64,000 bases of DNA from JACCZR01 sp963844805 (GCA_963844805.1 CAWJPU010000001.1:62001-126000); one strand, 5' to 3'. Positions 43,177-53,592 are shown, numbered from the stretch's first letter. A program made the numbers and translations. The notes: generated by a model from the sequence alone, not told the origin.

Positions 43177-43701
43177 GGGGGATATGGACGTTCGGTCTAG
43201 CGGACGTCGACGGGCCCGATGCCACTGCGAGGTGGTCTCGGGCTCCTCGCCGCCGCCTTCGCGGCCCTGCAGGCGATCGCGGCCCCGCTGGACCGCGGCG
43301 ATGAACTTCTCGAGGTTGACCTCGAGGGTGTTGAGGATGTCGTCGGCGTAGTCCTCGGCGCCGAGACGGATCTCGCGCTCGCGGGCGCGGGCGTCCTCGA
43401 CGATGTCCTCGGCCTGGCGCTCGGCCTGCTTGACGATCTCCTCCTCGCCGATCAGGCGGTTCTGCTCGTCGCGCGCCTCCTTGACGATGCGCTCGGCCTC
43501 GCGCTTGGCCTCGGCCAGCATCTCCTGGCGTTCCTTGACGATCCAGCGGGCCTGCTTGATCTCCTCGGGGATCGTGGCCCGCATCTGGTCGAGGATGTCG
43601 TAGACCTCCTCCTTGTCCACGCGCACCTGGTCCGTCAGCGGCACGGGCTTGGAGTTGTGAATCGTGTCGTCGAGCTTGTCGATGAGGACTAGAACGTCCA
43701 T
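43150..43701 (-). CDS. DivIVA/SepIVA-like coiled-coil protein
   Basis: 183 residues, mostly charged coiled coil after a short N-terminal motif (MDVLVLIDKLDDTIHNSKPV). Seen: YDILDQMRATIPEEIKQARW, MLAEAKREAERIVKEARDEQ, AERQAEDIVEDARAREREIR, DILNTLEVNLEKFIAAVQRG. It resembles the actinobacterial SepIVA (Rv2927c-type) septation factors, which act at the division site and cell envelope. The extreme C-terminus (~20 residues, Arg-rich) may be out of frame; an alternative frame would end at GIGPVDVR near 43197. It precedes the secreted RTX genes and follows coaD by 9 bases. Confidence 0.78.
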   Translation of the reverse strand: MDVLVLIDKLDDTIHNSKPVPLTDQVRVDKEEVYDILDQMRATIPEEIKQARWIVKERQEMLAEAKREAERIVKEARDEQNRLIGEEEIVKQAERQAEDIVEDARAREREIRLGAEDYADDILNTLEVNLEKFIAAVQRGRDRLQGREGGGEEPETTSQWHRARRRPLDRTSISPLRGTGDPG

Positions 43702-43710
43702 GCGCGGTGC

Positions 43711-44220
43711 TTAGTTTCCCTCTTTTTGGAGCCGTTCCTGCAAGGCCTCGCCCACGGCGTTGGGGGCGAGCCCCGAGGTGTCGCCGCCGAACATCGCCAG
43801 CTCCTTGATTCCGGAGGAGCTGAGGAAGGAGAACTGGGGCGCGGCCATGAGGTAGATGCTTTCGATGTCGGGGGCCAACTTTCGGTTCAGCTGGTTCATC
43901 TCGAACTCGTACTCGAAGTCCGAGATCGCCCGGAGTCCCTTGACGATAGCCCTGGCTCCGTGCTCTCGGGCAAAATCGACCAGCAGAGTACTAAAGGTTT
44001 CCACCTGCACATTGGGCAAATCCGCGACCTCGGCCCGGATGAAGGCGACCCGCTCCTCGGCGGTGAACAACGTCTTCTGCTTGCGGACCGGCTGGTTGAC
44101 CACTCCGACGACCACCCGGTCGAAGACCGAGGCCGCCCGCCCGATGATGTCCAGGTGGCCGAAGGTGACCGGGTCGTATGAGCCCGGGCACAGCGCGGTG
44201 CCGCCGTTTCGCTCAGCCAC
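43711..44220 (-). CDS. coaD: Phosphopantetheine adenylyltransferase
   Basis: 169 residues. The nucleotidyltransferase motifs are GSYDPVTFGHLDII (HxGH variant GHLD), AIVKGLRAISDFEYEFEMNQ and SSSGIKELAMFGGD. It makes dephospho-CoA from ATP and 4'-phosphopantetheine. The start overlaps the rsmD stop by 8 bases; rsmD-coaD is a conserved pair. Confidence 0.96.
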   Translation of the reverse strand: MAERNGGTALCPGSYDPVTFGHLDIIGRAASVFDRVVVGVVNQPVRKQKTLFTAEERVAFIRAEVADLPNVQVETFSTLLVDFAREHGARAIVKGLRAISDFEYEFEMNQLNRKLAPDIESIYLMAAPQFSFLSSSGIKELAMFGGDTSGLAPNAVGEALQERLQKEGN

Positions 44221-44734
44221 GGTGGACGGCGATCCTCGTGTCGCCGTAGGCGCGCTCGGTCATCAGGGGGAGCCCCAGCTCGAGCGGGGCGCGCTTGTCG
44301 GACTCGGTGACGATGCGGGCTTGGGGAGAGAGGAGTGCGGGCAGGCGCTCGGTCAGGGGACCGCTCACGCGGGCGGCAAGATCATAGGGCGGGTCGGCAA
44401 ACACGAGGTCGTAGGGGCCCTCTGTCGCGGCCAGCCAGCGCAGGACGTCGCGCCGCACCACGTCGCCCTCGGCGCCCACCTCGCCGAGGTTGCGACGCAC
44501 CGCGGCGACCGCGCGCGAGGAGCTGTCGACGAATGTCGCCGCGGCGGCGCCGCGCGACAGGGCCTCGATGCCCAGTGCCCCCGAGCCGGCGAACAGGTCC
44601 AGCACGCGCAGCCCCTCGACGGGGCCGAGGATCGAGAACAGCGCCTCGCGCACCTTGTCGGCCGTGGGCCTCGTGCGGCTGCCCTTGGGGGCCTGCAGCC
44701 GGCGCCCCTTGAAGGCCCCGGCGACCACTCGCAC
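44213..44734 (-). CDS. rsmD: 16S rRNA (guanine966-N2)-methyltransferase RsmD
   Basis: 173 residues. Seen: MRVVAGAFKGRRLQAPKGSR TRPTADKVREALFSIL, SAM-binding VLDLFAGSGALGIEALSRGA, and the N6/N2-type catalytic motif DLVFADPPYDLAA. It methylates 16S rRNA in assembled 30S subunits. It is coupled to coaD downstream and follows the OsmC gene on the same strand by 3 bases. Confidence 0.95.
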   Translation of the reverse strand: MRVVAGAFKGRRLQAPKGSRTRPTADKVREALFSILGPVEGLRVLDLFAGSGALGIEALSRGAAAATFVDSSSRAVAAVRRNLGEVGAEGDVVRRDVLRWLAATEGPYDLVFADPPYDLAARVSGPLTERLPALLSPQARIVTESDKRAPLELGLPLMTERAYGDTRIAVHRG

Positions 44735-44737
44735 GGC

Positions 44738-45244
44738 CTAGGCGACGAGCTCGGCTTCGATGCGCGGCGGCTCGGTCAGCGTCTGGAGCACCGTGCAGTA
44801 GCGCTCGGTCTTGTCAACCAGGGAGCGCAGCTGCTCCTCGCTCGCCTCCGGCGCGTCGATCTCGAACCGCAGCCGGATCGCGGCGAAGCCGACGGGCGCC
44901 TCGCGGTTGGTGCCCAGCGTGCCCGCCAGGTCGAGGTCGCCTTCCGCCACGGTCTCGATGCTGCGCGCCTCGATACCCATCGCCGCCGCCACCATCTGGC
45001 AGGTGATCTGCGCGCAGGCGGCCAGCGCGCCCAGCAGCAGGTCGCCCGAGCAGGCCCCCTCCCCCGGGCCGCCCACGCCGGGGTGGGCCTCGGCGGCCTG
45101 GATCGCGCGGCCGAGGTCGACCGAGCACGACACGGGCTGGTCCTCCTGGCCGCCCCGCGCGGTGAGCGTGATGAGCGAGGCCTGCGGGTCCGAGCGGTAG
45201 CGCTCCTTGATCGGCTTCTGTACCTCGCGCAGGTCCATGGTCAC
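44738..45244 (-). CDS. OsmC-family protein
   Basis: 168 residues of OsmC/Ohr fold: SCSVDLGRAIQAAEAHPGVG, CSGDLLLGALAACAQITCQM and DKTERYCTVLQT. The Cys in the central helix and the Cys in RYCTVLQ are placed like the redox pair of organic-hydroperoxide reductases, although extra Cys residues complicate the assignment. It overlaps the downstream rsmD region by operon spacing only and its start overlaps the VOC stop as ATGA (45241-45244). Confidence 0.85.
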   Translation of the reverse strand: MTMDLREVQKPIKERYRSDPQASLITLTARGGQEDQPVSCSVDLGRAIQAAEAHPGVGGPGEGACSGDLLLGALAACAQITCQMVAAAMGIEARSIETVAEGDLDLAGTLGTNREAPVGFAAIRLRFEIDAPEASEEQLRSLVDKTERYCTVLQTLTEPPRIEAELVA

Positions 45245-45612
45245 TCCGGCCGGTGGCAGACCGCTTCGATGTTGTTGCCGTCGGGGTCGAGCACGAACGC
45301 CCCGTAGTACTCGGGGTGGTAGATCTCGCGCTTGCCGGGCTCGCCGTTGTCGCGCGCGCCGGCCGCGAGGGCGGCGTCGTGGAAGCGGTCCACGGTCTCG
45401 CGGTCGGGCGCCTCGAAAGCCACGTGCACGTCGGTGGAGGTCGCGCGCCCGCGCGAGGCGATCCAGAACCAGGGCTTCCGGCCGTCGCCGAAGCCGCAGG
45501 CCACCCCCTGTACGTCCATGATCGGGCCGACGCCGAGCGGCTCCAGCGCCTTGGTGAAGAACTCGCGCGAAGCGTCGATGTCGGCGACCTCGAGTCCCAT
45601 GTGGTCGAGCAT
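45241..45612 (-). CDS. VOC-family glyoxalase/bleomycin-resistance-like protein
   Basis: 123 residues from ATG 45612: MLDHMGLEVADIDASREFFT KALEPLG, VHVAFEAPDRETVDRFHDAA and YYGAFVLDPDGNNIEAVCHR. Ligand-like His4 (DHMGLEV), His in VHVAF and Glu in NIEAV are present. The longer open frame upstream overlaps recG and is rejected. Substrate unknown; this subclass is often annotated as glyoxalase/dioxygenase-like. It is translationally coupled to osmC by ATGA. Confidence 0.85.
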   Translation of the reverse strand: MLDHMGLEVADIDASREFFTKALEPLGVGPIMDVQGVACGFGDGRKPWFWIASRGRATSTDVHVAFEAPDRETVDRFHDAALAAGARDNGEPGKREIYHPEYYGAFVLDPDGNNIEAVCHRPE

Positions 45613-45622
45613 GGGCCCGAGT

Positions 45623-47737
45623 CTAGGCCGGAATCGGGTCCAGCTCGGAGCCGAAGCGCTCGGCCACCGCCGCCCGCAATAGCGGGTCCTGCTCGGGCTC
45701 GAGACGGAGCGCCCAGTCGGTCGCCCGCTCCAGCAGCGGCGCGTCCTCGGGCAGCGAGGCGACCCGCAGCTCGGGGAGACCATGCTGGCGCGTGCCCAGG
45801 ACGTCGCCGGCGCCGCGCAGCTCCAGGTCGATCTCGGCGAGCTTGAAGCCGTCGCGCTCGTTGGCCATCGCCTTCAGCCGCGGCAGCTTGGGGTCACCGA
45901 AGAGGATGCACATCGACTCGTGGCCACCGCGGCCCACGCGCCCGCGCAGCTGGTGGAGCTGCGAGAGCCCGTAGCGCTCGGCCGCCTCGATCAGCATCAC
46001 GGTGGCGTTCGGCACGTCGATGCCCACCTCGATCACGCTGGTGGCCACCAGGACGTCGGCCTCGCCGGCGGCGAACGAGGCCATCGCCGCGGCCTTCTCC
46101 GAGCTGGGCATCTGGCCGTGGATCAGCTCCACGCGCTGGTCGGCGAACTCCGTCCTGCTCAGCCGCTCGTACTCGGCGGTGGCCGCGCGGGCCTGCAGCG
46201 CCTCAGACTCCTCGACGAGCGGGCAGACCACGAAGCACTGGCGCCCGTCGGCGATCTCCTCGCGGATGCGCTCGTAGGCGCGCTTGCGCGCGCGCTCGCC
46301 GTCGACCACATGCGTCTGGACCGGCTTCCGGCCGGCGGGCAGCTCGCGCAGCACGGTGGCGTCGAGGTCGCCGTAGGCGGTCAGCGACAGCGTGCGCGGG
46401 ATCGGCGTGGCCGTCATGTGCAGCGCGTGCGGGACCAGGCCCTCCGGCGCCTTCGCATCGAGCGCCGCCCGCTGGCGCACGCCGAAGCGGTGCTGCTCGT
46501 CGACCACGACCAGCCCCAGCGCCGCGAAGCGCACCGGGTCCTCGATCAGCGCGTGGGTGCCCACGACCAGGCCGAGCTCCCCGGAGGCGAGCCGCGCGGT
46601 CAGCTCGCGGCGACGAGCCGCGCTGGTCGAGCCGGTGAGCAGCTCGATCGGGACCGCGCCGCCCAGCAGCCGGTCGAGCGTGAGCAGATGCTGCTCGGCC
46701 AGGGTCTCGGTGGGCGCCATCAGCGCCGCCTGGCGCCCGCTCTCGACCGCTCGCAGCATCGCGTGCAGCGCTACGACGGTCTTGCCCGAGCCCACTTCGC
46801 CCATCAGCAGCCGCTGCATCGGCCGCTCGCCCTCGAGGTCGCGGTCGATCTGGTCGCGCGCCTTCTGCTGGTCGCCGGTGAGCTCGAAGGGCAGCGCCTT
46901 CGTCCACGGGCCGACCAGCTCGCCTCCTCCCTCGAGCGCCGCCGCCCGCCGCGTCTCGTGGCGGCGCCGGCGGCGGCCGGCCACCGCGAGCTGGAGCAAG
47001 AGCAGCTCCTCCAGCGCGAGGCGCTCGCGGCCCGCCAGCGCCTCTTCCTCGTCGTCGGGGAAGTGCACCCCGGCCAGAGCGGCGGCGCGCTCGGGCAGGC
47101 GCTCCGCGGCGCGCAGCGCGGCGGGCAGCGGCTCGACGACGTCGGTGAGGCGGCCGTAGTGCTCCCATACCAGCTGGCGCAGCTGCGCCGCGCTGATCCC
47201 CTCGGTGGCCGGGTACAGCGGCACACGGCCGGTGCCCGGCGCGGGCGCGCCGCCGTTGAGCGGCTCGAACTCCTCCACCCAGAACTGGTTGCGGTCCTGG
47301 CGCTTGCCGTAGAGCAGCACGCCGGAGCCCTCCCCCAGCCGCCGCGCGACCCACGGCTGGTTGAACCAGACGGCGAGCATCGGGCCGGTCTCGTCGGCAA
47401 CGCGCGCCTCGACGCGCCGGCCGCGGCGGTTGCGCATCGGGCGCGTGGTCACGCTGCGCACGGTCACCGCCACCGCCGCGCGCTCGCCCGGGGCGCAGGT
47501 CGGCGACCTTGCGGCCGGCGCGCTCGGCGTGCTCGCGCGGCAGGTGGGCCAGCAGGTCGCCGACGGTCTCGATGCCCAGCGACTCCAGCGCCTTGCCCGC
47601 CTTGCCCCGTAGCTTCACCGGCTCCTCCAGCCGGCTCGGCCGGGGCAGCGAGCGCAGCGGGGCGTCGAGCGTCAGCTCCTCGGTGCTGGCGAACGCGGTG
47701 GCGATGTGTGAATGATCCGCCGAGAGGGGGACGTCAC
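45623..47737 (-). CDS. recG: ATP-dependent DNA helicase RecG, frameshifted at the N-terminus
   Basis: About 700 residues after repair near 47700 and 47490 (extra G). The N-terminal wedge contains LRGKAGKALESLGIETVGDL LAHLPREH and the OB-fold VTVRSVTTRPMRNRRGRRVE; helicase motifs follow: LLMGEVGSGKTVVALHAM (Walker A), VVVDEQHRFGVRQRAAL (DEQH), MTATPIPRTLSLTAYGDLD, VATSVIEVGIDVPNATVM and QLHQLRGRVGRGG. It reverses stalled forks and Holliday structures. The GTG start at 47737 overlaps the fakA-like stop (GTGA). Confidence 0.92.
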
Positions 47738-49382
47738 TCGGCGCTGAGCAGCCACCACCACGCCGGCTGGTCGCCCTGCTGGAAGTCGAGCTCGACGCCC
47801 TCGGGCACGAGCGCCTCCAGCGCGTCCTCGTCCAGCGGCGCGTCCTGGCCGGCCAGCACGGTCAGCAGCTCGGCGTCCGCGGCCACGCGGCGGACGGTCT
47901 CGGCGAAGGTCTCGCCCGGGTCGCCCCAGGCCACCAGCTCGTCGCCGGCGTAGCCCACGGCGTCGCCCTTCGAGAAGCGCCCCTGGGCGTCGTCCTTGGC
48001 CGCGGGCGCGACGCCGCCCAGCGCGAGGCCCTCGGTGGCCTCGGCCACCGCGGCGGCGTTGGACTCGCTGTCCTCGCGCGGGTCGAACGACAGCAGCGCC
48101 GCCAGGCCCTCCTGGGCGGCGGTGGTGGCCACCACGCGCGCGGTCTTCTCCGACAGCTCCGCGGCGCGCTCGGCGGCCATGATCACGTTGGGGCTGTTGG
48201 GCAGGACGATGACCTCCTGCGCGGGCACGTCGTGGATGCCGGCCAGCAGCTCGTAGGTGGAGGGGTTCATGGTCGGGCCCCCGTCCAGGACCTGGGCGCC
48301 CAGCCCCTCGTACAGGCGCACCATCCCCACGCCGCTCGCGACGGCCAGCACGCCGCAGAGCGACTCGGGCGGGGGCTCGGCCCCGTCGCCGAGGCGCTCG
48401 CGTGCGGTCGGCCACCTGCTCGCGCATGTCGGCCACGTCCAGGCGCGACACCTCGCCGGCGGGCTCGAACAGCGCCACCGCCGTCTCGGGCTCGTCGGTG
48501 TGCACGTGCACGCGCAGCGTTTGCTCGTCGCCGACCACCAGCACCGAGTCGCCCATCTCCTCGAGCCGGTGCACGAAGCGCTGGGCCTCCAGCCCATGGC
48601 CGGTGACCGCGAAGTTGGTGCAGAAGCGGAACTCGCTCGACTCGTGGTGGGGCTGGTGCAGCGTGCCGGGCGCGACGGTCTGGTGCTCGAGCTGGACGCT
48701 GTCGGCGCCGCGCAGCGCGGCGACGACGCCGGCCACGATCACCGTCAGCCCGTAGGCGCCCGCGTCGACCACGCCGGACTCGCGCAGCACCGCCAGCTGG
48801 TCGGGCCCGCGCTCCACCGCCTCCTGGGCGGCCTCCAGCGCGCGCTCGAGCACCTCCGCGATCAGCTCGTCCTGCTCGGACGGGGGTGGCGCCGGGGTTC
48901 AGCCGCGGCGTGTCCATGTGGGCCAGGTCGTGGGCGATGCGATGGGCCATCGCCCGCGCGGCCGAGAGCATGGTGCCCTCGGCGGGGTCGCGGACCGAGT
49001 CGTAGGCGGCGTCGGCGGCGCGGGCGAAGGCGGCGGCCACCAGGACGGGGTCCACCAGCTCGCCGGGCCGCGAGACCAGCTCCTCGGCCGCCCCGCGCAC
49101 GATCTGGGACAGGATCACGCCGCTGTTGCCGCGCGCGCCCAGCAGGGCAGCGCGGGCCACCGCGGCCACCAGCTCATCGCGGCCGAAGTCGTCGATCAGC
49201 TGGCCGTTCATGCGGTCGAGCTCGTCGAGCACCGCCCGCAGCGTCATCGTCATGTTGTCCCCCGTGTCGCCGTCGGCGACCGGGAACACGTTCAGGTCAT
49301 TGACCTCGGAGCGGCGGGACTCGAGCTCGGCGCAGGCCGCGGCGATGACCCTGCGAAAGCGGACGAGGCTCTCGTCGGGCAC
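47734..49382 (-). CDS. FakA-like DAK2-domain kinase, frameshifted
   Basis: About 545 residues after repair near 48885 and 48408 (extra C each). The N-terminal DhaL/DAK2 domain has NVFPVADGDTGDNMTMTLRA (Asp cluster for ATP-Mg), LLGARGNSGVILSQIVRG and RALEAAQEAVERGPDQLAVL RESGVVDAGAYGL. The middle domain holds the Cys/His region EFRFCTNFAVTG; the C-terminal domain has VIVLPNSPNVIMAAERAAEL and ends QPAWWWLLSAE. FakA phosphorylates fatty acids held by FakB; no fakB is seen here. Its position between rpmB and recG is conserved in actinobacteria and firmicutes. Confidence 0.87.
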
Positions 49383-49394
49383 GACGAGGGGCCG

Positions 49395-49586
49395 CTAGAC
49401 GGCCTTCGCGACCTTGCCGGCCTTGAGGCAGCGCGTGCAGACGTATTCACGACGTGGGGTCCCTCCCACGTCGATGCGGACCTTCTGCAGGTTCGGGTTG
49501 AAGCGCCGGCGCGTGGCCACCATGGAGTGGCTGCGGCTGTTCCCGAACGAGGGGCCCTTCTGGCACGAGTAGCAAACCTTCGGCAC
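49395..49586 (-). CDS. rpmB: Ribosomal protein bL28, four-cysteine type
   Basis: 63 residues from GTG 49586: VPKVCYSCQKGPSFGNSRSH, MVATRRRFNPNLQKVRI and EYVCTRCLKAGKV. Two CxxC pairs form a zinc site. It belongs to the large ribosomal subunit. It lies 12 bases before the fakA-like gene, a common rpmB-DAK arrangement. Confidence 0.94.
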   Translation of the reverse strand: MPKVCYSCQKGPSFGNSRSHSMVATRRRFNPNLQKVRIDVGGTPRREYVCTRCLKAGKVAKAV

Positions 49587-49647
49587 GGCGCCGAGGCTAG
49601 CAGTGGGGTGGCCGACCGCCGGCGCAGGCCGCGCGCCGGCCTCGGCA

Positions 49648-50352
49648 TCAGATCCGGTCGAGGATCTGCTTGCGACGGGCCTGGTAGTCGGCCTCGGCGA
49701 TGCGGCCCATGCGCCGGTCGTCCTCCAGCTGGGCCAGCTCCTGCTGGGGGTCGGCGTTCGCCGGCGGCGGGGGTGGCGGCGGCATCTGCCAGGCCGCCAT
49801 CGGCGCGCTGGAGTGCGGCGGCGGGACGGCCGCCGGCGTGGGCCTGCGCCGAAGCGCCCGGGCCAGCAGGCGAACAGGACGCAGAGCACCAGGCCGATGC
49901 CGATGGCTGCCAGCGAGCGCACCGCGATCGCGCCGAACTTGATCCCGGGGCCGAAGGTGAGCGCGGGCTGGTTGAAGGCGCCCGCCTGGCTGCGCCCGCG
50001 CACGAGGTACTCGCCCTCGCTGCGGCACGGTCGAGCTTGTCGACGCTCGTGCCGTTGACGTTGTTGATCTCGTAGGAGGCGCTGCCCGAGGGCCGGCTGG
50101 GCACCGGCCGCCGGGTGTCGGCGGAGAGCACCGTGTACGAGCGCCAGGCCGTCGGGGTAGCTGCCGCGCTCCTCGTAGAAGACGGTCACCTCCCCCTCGG
50201 GCAGCGTCACCCGGCCCTCGCCGGACAGCGGGACCTTGCCGTACTTGTCGTTGTCGAAGCCCGAGACCAGCCCGAGCACGAAGATCAGGATCGCCACGGC
50301 GAAGCCCCGGACGAGCGACAGCCCGGAGAGGGTGAAGAAGCAGCTTCCTCAC
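49648..50352 (-). CDS. Membrane protein with C-terminal SHOCT domain, frameshifted
   Basis: Reconstructed from three frames (shifts near 50335, 50150, 50035 and 49865). A first helix (VRGFAVAILIFVLGLVSGFD) is followed by an extracytoplasmic beta-rich domain (GRVTLPEGEVTVFYEERGSY, then SASYEINNVNGTSVDKLD), a second helix (LAAIGIGLVLCVLFACW), a Pro-rich linker and the SHOCT module LAQLEDDRRMGRIAEADYQA RRKQIL. SHOCT modules often mediate oligomerisation. Function unknown. GTG 50352 overlaps the threonine aldolase stop (GTGA). Confidence 0.65.
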   Translation of the reverse strand: MRKLLLHPLRAVARPGLRRGDPDLRARAGLGLRQRQVRQGPAVRRGPGDAARGGGDRLLRGARQLPRRPGARTRCSPPTPGGRCPAGPRAAPPTRSTTSTARASTSSTVPQRGRVPRARAQPGGRLQPARAHLRPRDQVRRDRGALAGSHRHRPGALRPVRLLARALRRRPTPAAVPPPHSSAPMAAWQMPPPPPPPANADPQQELAQLEDDRRMGRIAEADYQARRKQILDRI

Positions 50353-51337
50353 GCCGCGAACGCCTCGATCGCGCGCTCGATGCCCGCGCGGTCGACGTCC
50401 AGGTGGGTCACGAAGCGCAGCCGCCCGGGCGCGACGACCGAGCTCTCCACCCCGTGGTCGAGCGAGCTTGGCCTTCAGCTCGGCGGCGTCCGGGACGCTC
50501 GGCGATGACGATGTTGGTCTCGGGCTCGGGCAGGTCCAGGCCGCGCGCGAGCAGCTTGGCGTTCTCGTGATCCTCGGCCAGGCGGTCGACGTGGTGGTCG
50601 AGCGCGTACAGGCAGGCCGCGGCGAGCACCCCGGCCTGGCGCAGCGCGCCGCCCCACATCTGCTTGTAGCGCCAGGCCTCCTCGATCAGCTCGGACGAGC
50701 CGCACAGCACCGCCCCCACCGGCGCGCCGAGGCCCTTCGAGAAGTCCACCCAGGCGGTGTCGAAGCCCGAGGCGTAGCGCTCGGCGCTCACGCCGGAAGC
50801 CACCACGGCGTTGAGCAGCCGCGCGCCGTCGAGGTGCGTGCGCAGGCCGTGACCGCGGGCCGTGGCCAGCACGGCGTCGATCTGCTCGAGCGGCCAGATA
50901 CGCCCGCCCCCCAGGTTGGTGGTCTGCTCCAGCGACACGAGCCGCGAGCGCGGGAGGTAGCGGTCGGGCTGCCTGATCGCGCCCTCGAGCTGCTCGGCGG
51001 TGAAGCGCCCGCCGTCGCCGTCGATCGGGTTGAGCATCGCGCCGGAGATGGCCGCGGGGCCGCCGGCCTCGGCCACCACCGGATGAGAGGTCCGCTCCAG
51101 GATCACCTCGTCGCCGCCGGGGCGTATGTGCAGCCGGAAGGCGATGCCGTTGCACATCGTCCCGCTGGGCAGGAACAAGCCGCTCTCGTGGCCCAGCAGC
51201 TCGGCCACGCGCTCCTCGAGGCGGATGATCGTCGGGTCGAGCTTGCGCTGCTCGTCGCCCACCAGGGCCTCGGCCATGGCGCGGCGCATGCCCTCGGTGG
51301 GCCGGGCCTGCGTGTCGCTGTAGAGGTTGACCTTCAC
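50349..51337 (-). CDS. Low-specificity threonine aldolase-like PLP enzyme, C-terminus frameshifted
   Basis: About 330 residues. VKVNLYSDTQARPTEGMRRA MAEALVGDEQ opens the fold-type I PLP domain; ESGLFLPSGTMCNGIAFRLH, HLDGARLLNA and the Schiff-base Lys in TAWVDFSKGLGAPVGAVLCG are present. Two extra bases near 50500 and 50465 must be removed to read VPDAAELKAKL and the end AIEAFAA. It cleaves L-threonine/allo-threonine to glycine and acetaldehyde. The GTG start overlaps the ribH stop, so it is attached to the riboflavin operon. Confidence 0.87.
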
Positions 51338-51765
51338 CGGACGCCGAGCTGCCGGCGCAGCTCGACCATCCGCACGGCGGCGCGGGCGGCTTCCTCGCCG
51401 GTGTGGCGCTTCTCGCCGCCGGCGCGGGCCAGCGCCTGGTCCATGCTGTCGACGGTCAGCACGCCGAAGGCGCACGGCACGCCGGTCTGGGCGCCCACGT
51501 CGGCGATGCCGCGGGCGGCCTCGTTGCAGACGAAGTCGTAGTGGTCGGTCTCGCCGCGGATCACCGCGCCCAGGCAGACCACGCCGGCGTAGCGGCCCGA
51601 GAGGGCGCAGTAGCGCGCGGCCAGCGGCAACTCGAAGGAGCCCGGCACCTCGTGGGTCTCGTGCTCGACCCCCACCTCGGCGAGCACCCGCGTGGCCCCG
51701 TCGACCAGCCGGTCGGCGAGGTCCTCGTAGAAGCGGGCGACGGTGAGGGCGTAGAGGTCAGCCAT
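51334..51765 (-). CDS. ribH: 6,7-dimethyl-8-ribityllumazine synthase
   Basis: 143 residues. Substrate-binding and catalytic segments: TVARFYEDLADRLVDGA, VPGSFELPLAARYCA, GAVIRGETDHYDFVCNEAAR (catalytic His in DHYDFV) and PCAFGVLTVDSMDQALARAG. It joins ArPP and dihydroxybutanone phosphate. It assembles as a capsid-like or pentameric complex in relatives. It overlaps ribBA by 8 bases and is coupled downstream to the threonine aldolase gene. Confidence 0.95.
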   Translation of the reverse strand: MADLYALTVARFYEDLADRLVDGATRVLAEVGVEHETHEVPGSFELPLAARYCALSGRYAGVVCLGAVIRGETDHYDFVCNEAARGIADVGAQTGVPCAFGVLTVDSMDQALARAGGEKRHTGEEAARAAVRMVELRRQLGVR

Positions 51766-53039
51766 CCGTGTCTGGCAGCTGGTCCCGCATCCGCTCCTCG
51801 TGGATCATCTCCTCGTCGAGCGCCAGGCCCTGGTGGTGCAGCAGGTGGCCCAGGCGCGCCTGCTTGGCCCGCAGGTAGGCGCGGTTGTGGTCGCCCGGCG
51901 GGTGCTCGATCGGGACCTGGTCGGTCACCTGGAGGCCGTAACCCTCCAGGCCGACGATCTTCTTGGGGTTGTTGGTCAGCAGCCGGATCGAGGTGAGGCC
52001 GAGGTCCACGAGGATCTGAGCGCCGATGCCGTAGTCGCGCAGGTCGGCGGGCAGGCCGAGCTCGATGTTGGCGTCGACGGTGTCCAGCCCCTCCTCCTGC
52101 AGCTTGTACGCGCGCAGCTTGTTGAGCAGGCCGATGCCGCGCCCCTCCTGGGCGAGGTAGAGCAGCACGCCCTGGCCTTCGGTCTCGATGCGCGCGAGCG
52201 CGTCCTCGAGCTGCTGGCCGCAGTCGCAGCGAAGCGAATGGAAGACGTCGCCGGTCAGGCACTCCGAGTGGACGCGAACCAGGACGTCCTCCGCGTCGGT
52301 GATGTCCCCCTTGACCATCGCCACGTGGTGCTTCTCGTCGACCAGCGAACGGAAGCCGACGACGTCGAACTCGCCGAAGATCGTGGGCAGCCGCGCCTCC
52401 ACCACGCGCTCGACCAGCTTGTCCTTCTCGCGCCGGTAGGCGATCAGGTCGGCGACCGTGACCATCTTCAGCCCGTGCTCGGCCGAGTAGCGCTCGAGGT
52501 CGGGGACCCGGGCCATCGTGCCGTCCTCGTTGAGGATCTCGCAGATCACGCCGGCCGGGTTGAGGCCGGCCATGCGGGCGAGGTCGACGGCGGCCTCGGT
52601 GTGGCCCGAGCGCTCCAGCACGCCACCCTCCTTGGCCTTCAGGGGGAAGATGTGGCCGCGGTGGTTGAGGTCCTCCGGCCGGCTGCGCGGATCGATCGCC
52701 ACCTGCACCGTGCGGGCGCGGTCGTCCGCCGAGATGCCGGTGGTGACCCCCTCGCGCGGCGTCGATCGAGACCGTGAACGCGGTCTCGAGGTCGGGCTCG
52801 TTCTTGGCCGGCATCAGGTCGAGCCCCAGCTCGTTGCAGCGCTCGGTGGTGAGCGCCAGGCAGATCAGGCCGCGCGCGTGCTTGGCCATGAAGTTGACCG
52901 CCTCGGGCGTCGCGAACTGCGCGGCGAGGACCAGGTCGCCCTCGTTCTCGCGGTCCTCGGCGTCGCAGACGACGACCATCTTGCCGGCGCGGATGTCCTC
53001 GAGCGCGTCCTCGATCGTGCTGAAGGGCGCCTCGGTCAT
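51758..53039 (-). CDS. ribBA: Bifunctional DHBP synthase / GTP cyclohydrolase II, one frameshift
   Basis: About 425 residues. RibB part: ALEDIRAGKMVVVCDAEDRE NEGDL (acidic metal loop), then after an extra C near 52758 VTTGISADDRA, HRGHIFPLKAKEGGVLERSG HTEAAVDLAR. RibA part: RVHSECLTGDVFHSLRCDCG with the zinc Cys set, LYLAQEGRGIGLLNKLRAYK and RLLTNNPKKI. It supplies both precursors of riboflavin. The ATG overlaps the ribE stop as ATGA. Confidence 0.94.
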
Positions 53040-53592
53040 ACGAGCTTCTCCACGTACTTCGCCACCACGTCCACCTCCAGGTTCACGGACGCCCCCTGCC
53101 CAGCGAGGCCAGCGTCGTGCGGTTGATGGTCTCGGGAATGAGCGAGATCGAAAAGGTCTCGTCGTCTACGTCGGCCACCGTGAGCGAGACCCCATCGACG
53201 GCGATGGACCCCTTGGCCACCACGTAGCGCATCAGCTCTGCCGGCGGGCGCAGCCGGACCACGCGCGCGTTGCCCTCCTCGGCCACCGAGACGGCCTCGG
53301 CCACGCCGTCGACGTGGCCCTGGACGATGTGCCCGCCCAGGCGGTCGGAGGCCCGCAGCGGCAGCTCCAGGTTGACCTGCTCGCTGCCGTTGAGCGACGT
53401 GCGCCGCAGCGTCTCGGGCATCACGTCGGCCGAGAAGCCCTCCGGCCCCACGTCGACCGCGGTGAGGCAGACGCCGTTCACGGCTACCGAGTCCCCCTCG
53501 GCCAGCTCGGCGCCCAGCGGGGTGGACACGCGCAGGCGGCCGTCCTCCGCCGCCTCGACGGTCCCGACCCCCAGCACCAGTCCGGTGAACAC
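53036..53592 (-). CDS. ribE: Riboflavin synthase alpha subunit, frameshifted near the end
   Basis: About 185 residues with the internal repeat of two lumazine-binding barrels: MFTGLVLGVGTVEAAEDGRL, VNGVCLTAVDVGPEGFSADV MPETLRRTSL, then GGHIVQGHVDGVAEAVSVAE and VDGVSLTVADVDDETFSISL IPETINRTTLA. A missing base near 53100 (a short G run) precedes the ending VNLEVDVVAKYVEKLV. It dismutates lumazine to riboflavin. It lies 4 bases after ribD. Confidence 0.93.
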